Assembly: GCF_000423925.1 (NCBI RefSeq)
Contig: NZ_AUIX01000023.1
Coordinates: 38,611-102,610, forward strand
Direction: 5' to 3'
Length of the DNA: 64,000 nt
Source of the DNA: Butyrivibrio sp. VCD2006
GTDB lineage: Bacteria; Bacillota; Clostridia; Lachnospirales; Lachnospiraceae
Part shown: positions 43,159 to 52,080 of the stretch, in pieces
Numbering within the stretch: the stretch's first letter is position 1
How the letters are laid out: every line of letters begins with the position of its first letter
Program-made: the position numbers and the translations under genes
The notes under the pieces: model-generated
The model's input: the letters and a program-made list of their open reading frames with translations, nothing else
Told to the model about the DNA's origin: nothing
Databases searched by the model: none

Positions 43159-44916
43159 ATGGAAACTTACAATACAACAAAGCATGCCATTATATGGAAA
43201 TCATATATAAGGCTTGCTATGGTTAATATGGTAGCTTTTGTAGCTTTGAATATCTGTAGCTTTATCGATAATGTTGTGATCAGCAGATTTCTTGGCGAGC
43301 ATGCTCTTGCAGCGGTAGGTCTTTTCTCGCCGGTGCTGGTAATTACGGGACTTGCATTTGTAATTATCTCGGGAGCTGAAATACTGATAGGTACACTTAT
43401 TGGATCAGGTAAGCAAGATGAGGTAAATTCTCTTTTTACAAGCTCTTTCATAGCAGTTGCCGTAATCTGGACTGCTATTTCTATCACGCTTATAATTGCA
43501 AGAGCGCCTATTGCCACGATGCTGGGCGCTCAAGGAGAGTCAGCAGCACTTCTTGAACAGTATATAGCCGGCTATGCATTTAATGTCTTGTTTTCTTCGC
43601 TCAGTTCTCTGCTTATTTCCGTAACTTCTTTTAATAATGCGATCAAAAAGTCTTATATGGCTACAGCTTCGATGTTCATCGGAAATTTTGTTTTTGATAT
43701 CCTTTTTGCTAATTTCCTTGGAATATTCGGCATAGGCCTTGCGTCTACCATAAGCAGCCTTGTTTCTTTTCTTGTACTATTACCTGCCTATACAAATAAG
43801 GAAAAGACGATTCACTTTGCAAAAACAGCATTTGATAGAAAACTATTGGCAGAAGCTGTAAGACGAGGGGTTCCAACTCTTTTGTTCAATAGCGGAATCT
43901 TTATCAAAAACAGCCTCATTAACTATTCATTGCTTACATATGTGGGTGAGGACAGCATAGCTGTTGCGAATGTTTTGGTCTCCATATGCGGTTTGGTAGG
44001 GGCAATCTCAATCGGTTGCTCCAGTGCGCATTCGGCGCTTACAAGCCTTTACTATGGCGAAGAAGATCGTGAAGGGGTTATTGATGTGTTTAAGACTGCA
44101 TTATTGGCCGGGGTGATAGCTGTTACGCTTCCGGGGATACTTATGGCGGTCTTTTCCTCTAAGTTAGCAGTTATCTTCTTCACTCCGGGTACTGAGATAT
44201 TTAAAATGGGAAGGACCATGTTTATCATAGGATTCTGGTTCTTTCCGTTTAATGTATTCCTGAATCTCCTTATAAATGCATATAAAGTTCAGGGAAGAAT
44301 GAAGCTTGTAAATATCATATCCTTTACCGAGGTGGCCATGATAGGTATTTTAACGCTTTTTACTGTCCCTTTTATGGGAAGCAACGGAGCATGGCTTGCC
44401 AATATGTGGAGTGATATTCTTGCTATTGTTATTGTGATCATTTCGGTATTTGTAAATGCAGGCAGAGTTGACATAAGCATCCCGTCATTGTTAAAGCTTC
44501 CCCCGGACTTTGGTGCTTCCAATGAAGAATTTGAGGAATACTCTGTCGAAACGAAGGAAGAAGTGGCTAATATCTCGCAGAAAGTGATTGATTTCTGCCA
44601 TTCAAGGGCTATTGACAGGAAAAAGGCACTTTGGGTCGGTTTATGTGTTGAAGAGATTTCTATCAACATCATAGATCACGGTCTATTTGTGAGGGGTCAA
44701 AACAGCATAGCAATACGTGTTGTAAATAAAACGGATGGAGAGCTTACAATAAGGATACAGGACGATTGCATAAGATTTGATCCGAGAAATTATCTAAATA
44801 TGTTCAATGTAGATTCTCCTGAGAAGCATATCGGACTTCGTATGGTAGCAAAGCTGGTAGAAAGCATCAATTACTATAACAATGCAGGGATCAATACTTT
44901 GATCATGAAATTATGA
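43159..44916 (+). CDS. MATE-type transporter fused to a C-terminal RsbW-like ATPase domain
   Basis: This protein has 585 residues. Residues 1-440 form a complete twelve-helix MATE-type (MatE) transporter: SFIDNVVISRFLGEHALAAV, FVIISGAEILIGTLIG and, in the second half, SIAVANVLVSICGLVGAISI. After a short linker (FGASNEEFEEYSVE), residues about 465-585 form an HATPase domain of the anti-sigma/serine kinase type: the N-box VEEISINIIDHG, the RIQDDCIRFDP segment in place of the usual DxGxG G1 box, and the G2-like HIGLRMVAKL. MATE proteins export drugs or metabolites by ion exchange. The added ATPase could regulate transport or signal as RsbW-like switch kinases do. No frameshift separates the two parts. 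Confidence 0.88.
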   Translation: METYNTTKHAIIWKSYIRLAMVNMVAFVALNICSFIDNVVISRFLGEHALAAVGLFSPVLVITGLAFVIISGAEILIGTLIGSGKQDEVNSLFTSSFIAVAVIWTAISITLIIARAPIATMLGAQGESAALLEQYIAGYAFNVLFSSLSSLLISVTSFNNAIKKSYMATASMFIGNFVFDILFANFLGIFGIGLASTISSLVSFLVLLPAYTNKEKTIHFAKTAFDRKLLAEAVRRGVPTLLFNSGIFIKNSLINYSLLTYVGEDSIAVANVLVSICGLVGAISIGCSSAHSALTSLYYGEEDREGVIDVFKTALLAGVIAVTLPGILMAVFSSKLAVIFFTPGTEIFKMGRTMFIIGFWFFPFNVFLNLLINAYKVQGRMKLVNIISFTEVAMIGILTLFTVPFMGSNGAWLANMWSDILAIVIVIISVFVNAGRVDISIPSLLKLPPDFGASNEEFEEYSVETKEEVANISQKVIDFCHSRAIDRKKALWVGLCVEEISINIIDHGLFVRGQNSIAIRVVNKTDGELTIRIQDDCIRFDPRNYLNMFNVDSPEKHIGLRMVAKLVESINYYNNAGINTLIMKL

Positions 44917-45068
44917 AACTCCCTATGAATCGGCTGACATTTCGCAGGCTATAATTTTTAGTTAAGCCCTTAAGTATTGATTTTATTACTCCAAAGGATT
45001 AAAGTTATAAATCATATCTGATATGTAAATGCGTTTAAAAACAGACGCAAAGAGGAGGACAAAAAGTT

Positions 45069-46064
45069 ATGAAAAAGAGATTTTTAACAAGTATTATTCT
45101 TTCAGCAGCACTTTCATTCGGTGCACTTACAGGCTGCGGAAGCTCATCTGCCGAGACAGCCGCTGACACAGCAGAGTCAACAGAAGCTACAGCAGAGTCA
45201 ACAGAAGCTACAGCAGAGTCAACAGAAGCTACAGCAGAGACAGCAGAGGCTGAGAGCACAGAGGAGACAACAGAGGCAGCTGCAGATACAGCTGACGGAG
45301 ACAAGAAGATCACAGTTGGTGCTACACCGGTTCCTCACGCAGAGATCCTTGATAACATCGTTAAGGAAGTTCTTGCAAAGGACGGCTGGGAACTTGAGAC
45401 AGTAGTTTTCAATGATTACGTTCTTCCCAACACTTCACTTGAAGAGGGCGAGCTTGATGCCAACTACTTCCAGACTCTCGGTTACATGAACCAGCAGAAC
45501 GAGGATGCAGGTCTTCATCTTACAGCAGTTGCAGGTGTTCACATTGAGCCAATGGGTATCTATTCTGAAAAGTATGCATCACTTTCAGAGATTCCGGATG
45601 GCGGTTCAATCGGTATCCCGAACGACCCTGACAACGGTGAGCGTGCTATTGATCTTCTTGTACAGAAGGGACTTCTTAATTCAAAGGGTGGCTTCGGTTC
45701 AGATGACAACTACACAGAGGATACTCTTTCAAAGGATGCTGATGCTAACCCTCACGGTTATGTGATCACACCTCTTGAGGCAGCTTCACTTCCTCTTTCA
45801 CTTCCTGATCTTGATGCGGCAGCAATCAACGGAAACTATGCACTTGAGGCAGGTCTTCCGGAGGCACATCCCGCACTTGATATTGAGGAGTTCGACGATG
45901 AGACAACAATCAAGAGAACTAACTTCCTTGTTGTAAAACAGGGCAATGAGAGTTCTGAAAAAATCCAGGCACTTATCAAGGCTCTTCAGTCAGACGAAGT
46001 TAAGGCTTACATCGACGAGACCTACAAGGGTGCAGTTATCGCTTCTTTCACAGATGCTCAGTAA
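45069..46064 (+). CDS. metQ: MetQ/NlpA family methionine-binding lipoprotein
   Basis: This protein of 331 residues has a lipobox (GALTGC). A Thr/Glu/Ala-rich linker of about 50 residues contains three tandem ESTEATA units (45177-45240), an uncommonly long spacer. Then comes the MetQ fold: ITVGATPVPHAEILDNIV, ELDANYFQTLGYMNQQN, VHIEPMGIYSEKY and AAINGNYALEAGLP. It binds methionine outside the membrane and hands it to MetNI, whose genes lie 4 kb away on the other strand. AGGAGG lies 11 bases before ATG. A strong terminator follows. Confidence 0.93.
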   Translation: MKKRFLTSIILSAALSFGALTGCGSSSAETAADTAESTEATAESTEATAESTEATAETAEAESTEETTEAAADTADGDKKITVGATPVPHAEILDNIVKEVLAKDGWELETVVFNDYVLPNTSLEEGELDANYFQTLGYMNQQNEDAGLHLTAVAGVHIEPMGIYSEKYASLSEIPDGGSIGIPNDPDNGERAIDLLVQKGLLNSKGGFGSDDNYTEDTLSKDADANPHGYVITPLEAASLPLSLPDLDAAAINGNYALEAGLPEAHPALDIEEFDDETTIKRTNFLVVKQGNESSEKIQALIKALQSDEVKAYIDETYKGAVIASFTDAQ

Positions 46065-46142
46065 TAACCATTTTTTAATTACCTTTAAAAGCCATTTTAA
46101 TAACGTATAAATCATAAATCCTACCTTATAAAGCAACAAGGA

Positions 46143-46175
46143 AAAGAGTCGTCAGCCAAGACGACTCTTTTTCTT
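46143..46175 (+). terminator. metQ terminator
   Basis: AAAGAGTCGTC pairs with GACGACTCTTT, followed by TTCTTT. Confidence 0.85.
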
Positions 46176-46220
46176 TGGCAACAATAAAAATGATACTTGA
46201 TCAAATTTAGCATTTAAGCC

Positions 46221-46278
46221 CAAAGAAACAATCATCTGAATTGTTTTTTTAGATTAATTTAGGTCAATTGTTTCTTTG
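46221..46278. promoter_or_regulatory. 12-bp perfect inverted repeat before the amino-acid ABC operon
   Basis: CAAAGAAACAAT (46221-46232) and ATTGTTTCTTTG (46267-46278) are exact complements, 34 bp apart. They lie 69 bp before the ATG of the binding protein, where an operator or leader stem would be expected. The region between contains TTGTTTTTTT and TTAATTTAG, which could hold the promoter. Confidence 0.45.
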
Positions 46279-46346
46279 TTCTTGCGCTGAGCAATTTAGT
46301 GTGATAAAGTGGTAAAGAACGAAAAATGACGAGGAGGATTCTGATT

Positions 46347-47198
46347 ATGAAAAGGAAATTAATTGCCGGTTTATTAATATCAACTATGGTTTTTTCAATG
46401 ACTGCCTGTGGAGGTGCTAAGGCAGACAGCGCTTCAGATACAGCTGCTGAGACTACAGAGGCAGCAGACGATACAGCTGCAGCAGATGCTGATTCTGATG
46501 TGGATTACATCAAGGGCAAGGGTAAGCTCATCGTAGGTATCACCGATTTTGCTCCCATGGATTACAAGGATGACAGCGGTGATTGGATCGGCTTTGATGC
46601 AGATCTTGCTAAGGAGGTTGCCGCATCATTAGGAGTTGAGGCTGAGTTCGTTGAGATCGACTGGGACAACAAGATTCTTGAGCTTGATAACAAGTCTATC
46701 GACGTTGTATGGAACGGAATGACTCTTACAAATGAAGTTAAGAATTCAATGGAATGCACCAATCCTTATCTGAATAATGCGCAGGTTGTTGTGGTTCCTT
46801 CAGAGATGTCAGGTGAGATAAAAACTGCAGACGATGCAAAATCCTTAAGCTTTGCTGTTGAGGCCGGTTCATCAGGTGAGGCAGTAGCACAGGAGAACGG
46901 ATTTGATTTTATTTCCGTAACATCTCAGGCTGACGCTGTAATGGAGGTTCAGGCAGGTACTTCAGGTGCATGCATCATCGACCTTCTGATGGCAGGTGCC
47001 ATGATCGGAGAGGGCACAAGCTATCCTGATCTTGCACACACAGCTGAGCTTTCAACTGAGGAGTATGGTATCGGATGCCGCAAGGGTTCTGATCTTGCAG
47101 CTTATATCAATGGTCAGCTTAAGGACATGTACGACAACGGCAGCATGGAAGAGATTGCTAAGAAGTACGGCGTACAGGAAGCTCTTATTGCTCAGTAA
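46347..47198 (+). CDS. Amino-acid ABC transporter substrate-binding lipoprotein
   Basis: This protein has 283 residues. ATG 46347 is chosen because GAGGAGG stands about 10 bases upstream; the frame extends to 46326 without support. The lipobox is FSMTAC. A short Ala/Thr/Asp linker leads to a type II periplasmic-binding-protein fold (KLIVGITDFAPMDYKDD, DADLAKEVAASLGVEAEF, WNGMTLTNEVKNSMECTNPY). It binds an amino acid, most like cystine, glutamine or basic amino acids, for the permease and ATPase encoded next. Confidence 0.92.
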   Translation: MKRKLIAGLLISTMVFSMTACGGAKADSASDTAAETTEAADDTAAADADSDVDYIKGKGKLIVGITDFAPMDYKDDSGDWIGFDADLAKEVAASLGVEAEFVEIDWDNKILELDNKSIDVVWNGMTLTNEVKNSMECTNPYLNNAQVVVVPSEMSGEIKTADDAKSLSFAVEAGSSGEAVAQENGFDFISVTSQADAVMEVQAGTSGACIIDLLMAGAMIGEGTSYPDLAHTAELSTEEYGIGCRKGSDLAAYINGQLKDMYDNGSMEEIAKKYGVQEALIAQ

Positions 47199-47273
47199 GA
47201 AATAGCCAATGTGCTGCGTTTTCGTAAGCGAAAACCACTATAAAATTACTTGATAAAAAAGGAATCAACATTT

Positions 47274-47930
47274 ATGTTTATGACAGTTACCTTATCCCTT
47301 TTGGAGGGGTTCCTGGCAACAATTAAATTATTTTCACTTACACTGCTTTTTTCATTGCCACTGGGACTTATCATATGCTTTGGGTCCGCGAGTAAGGCAC
47401 ACATAGTGAGAATACCGATAAGATTTTTAATATGGGTTGTGCGAGGCACACCGCTTATGCTTCAGCTTTTGGTCATATATTACGGCCCCGGGATTTTTCT
47501 GGGGCTTAATGTATGGGGCTCTTCCGGAAACGGACGCTTTATGGCAGCGCTGATTTCATTTGTAATAAACTATGCCTGCTATTTCTCAGAGATATACAGA
47601 GGCGGCGTTCTGTCTATTCCCATGGGCCAGTACGAAGCGGCTCAGGTTCTTGGCATGACCAGATGGCAGACCTTTAAAAACGTAATATTGCTGCAGCTCA
47701 TCAAGCGCATCGTGCCTCCGATTTCAAACGAGGTAATAACTCTTGTAAAGGATACATCTCTTGCAAGAGTTATAGCTGTCTATGAGATAATCTGGAACGG
47801 ACAGTCCTTTATTAAAAGCAGCGGAATTATCTGGCCTCTGTTCTATACAGGCGCATTCTATCTGCTGTTTAGCGGACTTCTGACACTGCTCTTTAGATAC
47901 ATTGAAAAGAAGCTGAGCTATTTTAGATAA
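47274..47930 (+). CDS. Amino-acid ABC transporter permease (HisM/GlnP type)
   Basis: This membrane protein of 218 residues has about five helices. WVVRGTPLMLQLLVIYY and the coupling segment GQYEAAQVLGMTRWQTF are the family hallmarks. ATG 47274 has AAAAGGA about 10 bases upstream; a further in-frame ATG lies at 47280. It forms the pore with a second copy of itself. It lies between the binding-protein and ATPase genes (75 and 29 bp apart), a standard three-gene operon. Confidence 0.92.
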   Translation: MFMTVTLSLLEGFLATIKLFSLTLLFSLPLGLIICFGSASKAHIVRIPIRFLIWVVRGTPLMLQLLVIYYGPGIFLGLNVWGSSGNGRFMAALISFVINYACYFSEIYRGGVLSIPMGQYEAAQVLGMTRWQTFKNVILLQLIKRIVPPISNEVITLVKDTSLARVIAVYEIIWNGQSFIKSSGIIWPLFYTGAFYLLFSGLLTLLFRYIEKKLSYFR

Positions 47931-47959
47931 AAACGAACCGGGATTAAAGGGTAATAAAA

Positions 47960-48712
47960 ATGCCAATACTTGAAGTTAGTAATATAAAAAAGAAATTTGA
48001 TAACAACGAGATAATCAAGGGTATTTCTTTTAGCATGGAAGAGGGACAGGCTATCTCCATCATAGGTTCATCGGGAAGCGGTAAGACCACACTTTTAAGG
48101 TGTTTAAACTTTCTCGAGAGACCCGATGAAGGAATAATAACCGTCAGAGGTGAGAGGCTTTTTGATGCATCAGCGCCTATTGATAAGCCTGATGTTTTAA
48201 GGGAAAAAAGGCTTCATTTTGGAATGGTTTTTCAGCAGTTCAATCTTTTTCCTCAGTATACTGCCCTTGAGAATGTAACTCTGGCGCCAAGCCTTTTAAG
48301 TGATGGCAAGGACAACACAGAGATCATTAAGACAGGAAAAGAGCTCCTTGATCAGATGGGCCTTTCAGACAGGATGAGCAACTATCCTCATCAGCTTTCC
48401 GGCGGACAGCAGCAGAGAGTTGCTATTGCCCGTGCGCTTGCGTTAAAGCCCGATATACTGTGCTTTGACGAGCCCACATCTGCACTGGATCCTGAGCTTA
48501 CAGGTGAGGTTCTTAGAGTTATAAGAGAACTTGCCGATAAGAAGACCACGATGATAATCGTTACTCATGAGATGGCTTTTGCAAGGGATGTTGCTGACGA
48601 AGTTATTTTCATGGACGATGGTGTGATTTTGGAAAAAGGACCCGCTAAGGAAGTTATCAATAATCCTACCAAGGAACGCACCAGGCAGTTCCTTTCAAGT
48701 CTTAACAAGTAA
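47960..48712 (+). CDS. Amino-acid ABC transporter ATP-binding protein (GlnQ/HisP type)
   Basis: This protein of 250 residues has a complete ABC domain: Walker A GSSGSGKT, Q-loop FGMVFQQFNLFPQYT, signature LSGGQQQR, Walker B LCFDEPTSALD and switch His in IIVTHEMAFA. There is no C-terminal extension, which fits the polar amino-acid uptake class. It drives import by the binding protein and permease just upstream. AAAGGG precedes ATG. Confidence 0.95.
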   Translation: MPILEVSNIKKKFDNNEIIKGISFSMEEGQAISIIGSSGSGKTTLLRCLNFLERPDEGIITVRGERLFDASAPIDKPDVLREKRLHFGMVFQQFNLFPQYTALENVTLAPSLLSDGKDNTEIIKTGKELLDQMGLSDRMSNYPHQLSGGQQQRVAIARALALKPDILCFDEPTSALDPELTGEVLRVIRELADKKTTMIIVTHEMAFARDVADEVIFMDDGVILEKGPAKEVINNPTKERTRQFLSSLNK

Positions 48713-48753
48713 TAAGAGCTTTCAGAAAAAACTAATAAGATTCAGAGTATAAA

Positions 48754-48784
48754 AAATCCGCGGCAAAACGTATGCCGCGGATTT
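48754..48784. terminator. Bidirectional terminator between the ABC operon and the kinase gene
   Basis: AAATCCGCGGCA pairs with TGCCGCGGATTT around a 7-base loop, with an A-run before and T-rich sequence after, serving both convergent units. Confidence 0.85.
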
Positions 48785-48796
48785 ATTATTAGTAGT

Positions 48797-49981
48797 TTAC
48801 TCCAGATTCTCCGGAGGCACCGCATCCAGTTCTATTGTAGCGGTAAAGGTACTTCCAAGTCCCTCCTCACTCTCTGCAACAATGTCTCCCTTCATGAGAC
48901 ATGCAAGGCGCTTAGCAACTGAGAGACCAAGACCTGTTCCTGTTCCGTACTTACTGGGATTGCGCTTCTCCTGAGCGAAGGTTCTGAAAAGACTTGGCAT
49001 GAATGAAGCGCCTATGCCACAGCCTTCATCCTTAACTTCAAATGTTATTCTGTAAAAATCACCATGTCTCTTTGAGGTAACAGTAATATCTACGGTGTCA
49101 CCGCGCTCGCTGAACTTAACAGCGTTGGAGGTGAGATTGATGACCATCTGCTGAGTACGTCCAAGATCGCAGATGACCTGAGGATTAGCTCTGTAATTTC
49201 TGTGTACAATAATATGTACATCTTTTTCTCTGGCGAAAGCTCTTGTAATATTCTCGACACCATCCACGATATCATCAAGTGATGAACGTTTGGGATCAAG
49301 GCTAAGGTTGCCGCCATCGATTTTGTCTATATCGAGAATGTCGCTCATGAGTCTTGAGAGATAATGACTTGAGGTGTAGATCTTCCTCATATCATTTCTA
49401 AGAACATCGATATCAGTCTGGTTCATGCCCAGGTATGAGAGAGCAGAGATGGCATTCATGGGGTTCTTGATCTCGTTACTCATTCGTGATAAGAACTCCG
49501 ACATGCGTCTGTTGGCGCGCTTCTCATTTTCAAGAAGCTTGTCGTTAAGCTTGTTTAGCTGTTCGATTTTTCTGATGCGTTCCTGCTCGTCTGTGACATC
49601 AATAAAAGAACCTACAAATCCAATAATAACATCGTCATCGTAGATGGGAGTTTTGGTGGCAATGATCTCCCTGACTTCACCCTTTATTACGCACTGACCA
49701 TGTACGTTGTGTGTGCTCTCGCCCTGAAGGACTCTGAGTTCATCCTCCATGAAGGGCTTCGGGTCGGGATGCCATCCCATATCTTCATCGGTTTTTCCTA
49801 TTACACAATCTGCTGATTCAAATCCATAGAAATCCAGAAAAGCCTGATTAACGCCTACAAATCTGCGCTGTGTATCCTTCCAGAAAATACAATCCTGTGT
49901 TGTGTTTATGATTTTATCAAACAGCTGATCAGCGTGTTCGTTAAGAGATATAGTTTTTAGCTTTTCAATATTTTCACTCAT
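48797..49981 (-). CDS. PAS-domain histidine kinase-like protein lacking the phospho-acceptor His
   Basis: This protein of 394 residues has no membrane segment. Residues 20-135 form a PAS domain (DCIFWKDTQRRFVGVNQAF, GKTDEDMGW, IGFVGSFIDVTDEQ), and a coiled coil leads to the dimerisation helix. There the usual F-x-x-x-x-SHEI-x-x-P motif reads FLSRMSNEIKNPMNAI: Asn169 (codon AAC) stands where His is expected. The ATPase domain is intact (N-box INLTSNAVKFSE, G1 DEGCGIG, G2 GTGTGLGLSVAKR). Such a protein can bind ATP but cannot autophosphorylate in the classical way; it may be a phosphatase, a dimer partner or a signalling scaffold. ATG 49981 is chosen with GAGG upstream. No response regulator is adjacent. 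Confidence 0.9.
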   Translation of the reverse strand: MSENIEKLKTISLNEHADQLFDKIINTTQDCIFWKDTQRRFVGVNQAFLDFYGFESADCVIGKTDEDMGWHPDPKPFMEDELRVLQGESTHNVHGQCVIKGEVREIIATKTPIYDDDVIIGFVGSFIDVTDEQERIRKIEQLNKLNDKLLENEKRANRRMSEFLSRMSNEIKNPMNAISALSYLGMNQTDIDVLRNDMRKIYTSSHYLSRLMSDILDIDKIDGGNLSLDPKRSSLDDIVDGVENITRAFAREKDVHIIVHRNYRANPQVICDLGRTQQMVINLTSNAVKFSERGDTVDITVTSKRHGDFYRITFEVKDEGCGIGASFMPSLFRTFAQEKRNPSKYGTGTGLGLSVAKRLACLMKGDIVAESEEGLGSTFTATIELDAVPPENLE

Positions 49982-50049
49982 AAGAACCTCAAGAAACACA
50001 AAAAATGGGTGTAAATGTAAATCAATTATATCACGAAATTACGTAAATG

Positions 50050-52050
50050 CTATACCGGGAGGAATAAGTTTTCGTGATTTAAGAAATCTTTTATAAGTTG
50101 AATTTCACTGTCCGATAAATGGAACAGTTTAAAACACATATCATCAAGCTCAAAATATAACTTCTCTATTTTTGAATGTGCTTCACTATCAGAGGATTGA
50201 AGTAAACTTCCTGATTCCTCGGAAAGCGCTAAAATACTGTCTATCAAGGCACAAATTTTATTTTGTTCATCCTCATCTGCATAAGGTATCGGTATCTGTT
50301 CAATGTGAGATCTGAGAATTTTTACGGAGCGGAATTTTTTTGTAAAATAATATTCCGCTACGCTGCTGTTTAAAATTGCCAGAATATATTTAATTTTCAA
50401 ACCTTCGATGTTCGGAATTACGATATTGCAGCTGTTGAGTGACAGAGTCTGATTGTCATCATAAGCAAAAACAAGGTGTCCTCCGATGAAGCGGTAGAGT
50501 AGTTTTTCCGGTGCGCGGTACATGGAAAGAGGCGCAACCTGTTGGCATTTTTCTGGCTCAAAATGTATGTAGCATTTTGGAATGCGGAAGCGATACTTGA
50601 AGATATCGATGCCCTTAAGGATCACTTCGTTGTTGGAACTCTTGCGGGATTGCAGCATCTCCTTGTTAGCACCTGTTACAATTCCAAGTGCAAACTCTGC
50701 GTTGCCATCGAGCTTTTTAACACCGGGAAGTGATTCAAGAGAATTAAGAAGTTCATACTCTTCATCCGGCATCAGGAAATCAAAGACATCTCCCGAGAGC
50801 TTTCTTTCAGACGAGATCCTGAAGGATTTGTCCTTCTCATATATAACGGGCTTCTTTGAAAGGAAATCTTCATCCGATTTTTCCACATGCAAAATTACAG
50901 AGGGACACTGCACATGATCAAAAACATCACCCAGATATTCAAGATGGGAGAGTGCGGTTTCCTTCAAAAGTGTGTCGCGGATTATCTTGTGAGTCTTAAC
51001 AAGAAGAATGGATTCCGGCAAAACATATGAAAGAGATCCGCCGTCGCTAAGTAGCCTTAGGCCCTGTTCCGTGAAGAGGTCAAAGGAATCAGGAGACTTT
51101 GCCTTGCCGCATGCAAATTCGTCCTTGAGGTATTTTTTCTCATCGGAAGTAAAGGGTGAACCCCAGGGCGGATTACCCATGATCACATCAAAGCTTAGGC
51201 CATCCCTATTAACTCTAAGGAAATCCTGAATCACAAGGTGCTCTGCCCAAAACTCTGTGTCGGGCAGACGGTATTTTAATGCGAGATTTATCCTTGCTAT
51301 ATGAATGCTTGTCTCATCAAGATCGTAGCCATAGAGATTCTCCGGTGGTACTCCGGGAGGCAGGCATAAAAGGAAATTTCCTGTTCCGCAGCCGGGGTCT
51401 AGAATCTTTTTATCCTGGCCTGCAGTAAGAAAAGAGGCCTCGAAAAGGTGACCAAGAAGCCTTTGAACGATGGTCCCCGGCGTGTAATAGGTACCCTCGC
51501 TTTTCCTTGCTCTAAGGTGCTTTAAGGATATATAAATGAGACCCAGAGTGTCTTCTCCGGGAACATATTCAAATTCTTCTGTGAAAATTCTGGTATCAAT
51601 AAGACTGTCCTCGGGGGATATTACTCCGCGAAGATCATCAAGAAAAGGCCTGTATGCATCAGCTTCTTCAGGAGAAACTCTCTTGGAAATCAGTTTATCT
51701 GCGCACTCAGCAAGAATCATTCTGAGAATCGGTTCTGTTATCTCGAAGTTTTCCTCATAGGCAGCAATGCCCGATATAAGTTTGTTTACCAGTGGAAGGT
51801 TCGGTGAAGACGCAGGAATATAGGAGCCATACAGGAGCTTACCTGAGACATAGGTCTTGTTCCTGCGGCTCTTCAAGGATTTGATCTTGCCGTTTTCAAG
51901 ATCAGCTTTAAGGGAGCGGACATACTCCTCTGAAAAGAAGTAAGATCTCCCTTTTTTGCTTTCAGGTTTTATCTTACCAAGCTTTACCCAGTTTCTTCCC
52001 GTCGCGGGAGTGATAGAAAGTTCTGCACAAAGGTCAGTTAATGTAAGCAT
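50050..52050 (-). CDS. N6-adenine DNA methyltransferase with TaqI-type specificity domain
   Basis: This protein has 666 residues. ATG 52050 follows AAAGGAG by 6 bases. Residues 1-45 look like a MerR-type helix-turn-helix (LTDLCAELSITPATGRNWVK). The methyltransferase core contains the S-adenosylmethionine motif ILDPGCGTGNFLL, YYTPGTIVQRLL and the catalytic IMGNPPWGS. The C-terminal 250 residues resemble a target-recognition domain (TaqI-like specificity: ILKGIDIFKYRF, FAYDDNQTLSLNS, LNSSVAEYYFTKKF). It methylates adenine in a specific DNA sequence. No restriction gene is adjacent, so it may be an orphan or belong to a system with a fused nuclease that is not visible. It is the last gene of an operon with PBP1A and yfhO. 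Confidence 0.88.
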   Translation of the reverse strand: MLTLTDLCAELSITPATGRNWVKLGKIKPESKKGRSYFFSEEYVRSLKADLENGKIKSLKSRRNKTYVSGKLLYGSYIPASSPNLPLVNKLISGIAAYEENFEITEPILRMILAECADKLISKRVSPEEADAYRPFLDDLRGVISPEDSLIDTRIFTEEFEYVPGEDTLGLIYISLKHLRARKSEGTYYTPGTIVQRLLGHLFEASFLTAGQDKKILDPGCGTGNFLLCLPPGVPPENLYGYDLDETSIHIARINLALKYRLPDTEFWAEHLVIQDFLRVNRDGLSFDVIMGNPPWGSPFTSDEKKYLKDEFACGKAKSPDSFDLFTEQGLRLLSDGGSLSYVLPESILLVKTHKIIRDTLLKETALSHLEYLGDVFDHVQCPSVILHVEKSDEDFLSKKPVIYEKDKSFRISSERKLSGDVFDFLMPDEEYELLNSLESLPGVKKLDGNAEFALGIVTGANKEMLQSRKSSNNEVILKGIDIFKYRFRIPKCYIHFEPEKCQQVAPLSMYRAPEKLLYRFIGGHLVFAYDDNQTLSLNSCNIVIPNIEGLKIKYILAILNSSVAEYYFTKKFRSVKILRSHIEQIPIPYADEDEQNKICALIDSILALSEESGSLLQSSDSEAHSKIEKLYFELDDMCFKLFHLSDSEIQLIKDFLNHENLFLPV

Positions 52051-52080
52051 TAGCACTCCTTTCAACACGCAGCCCTGAAG

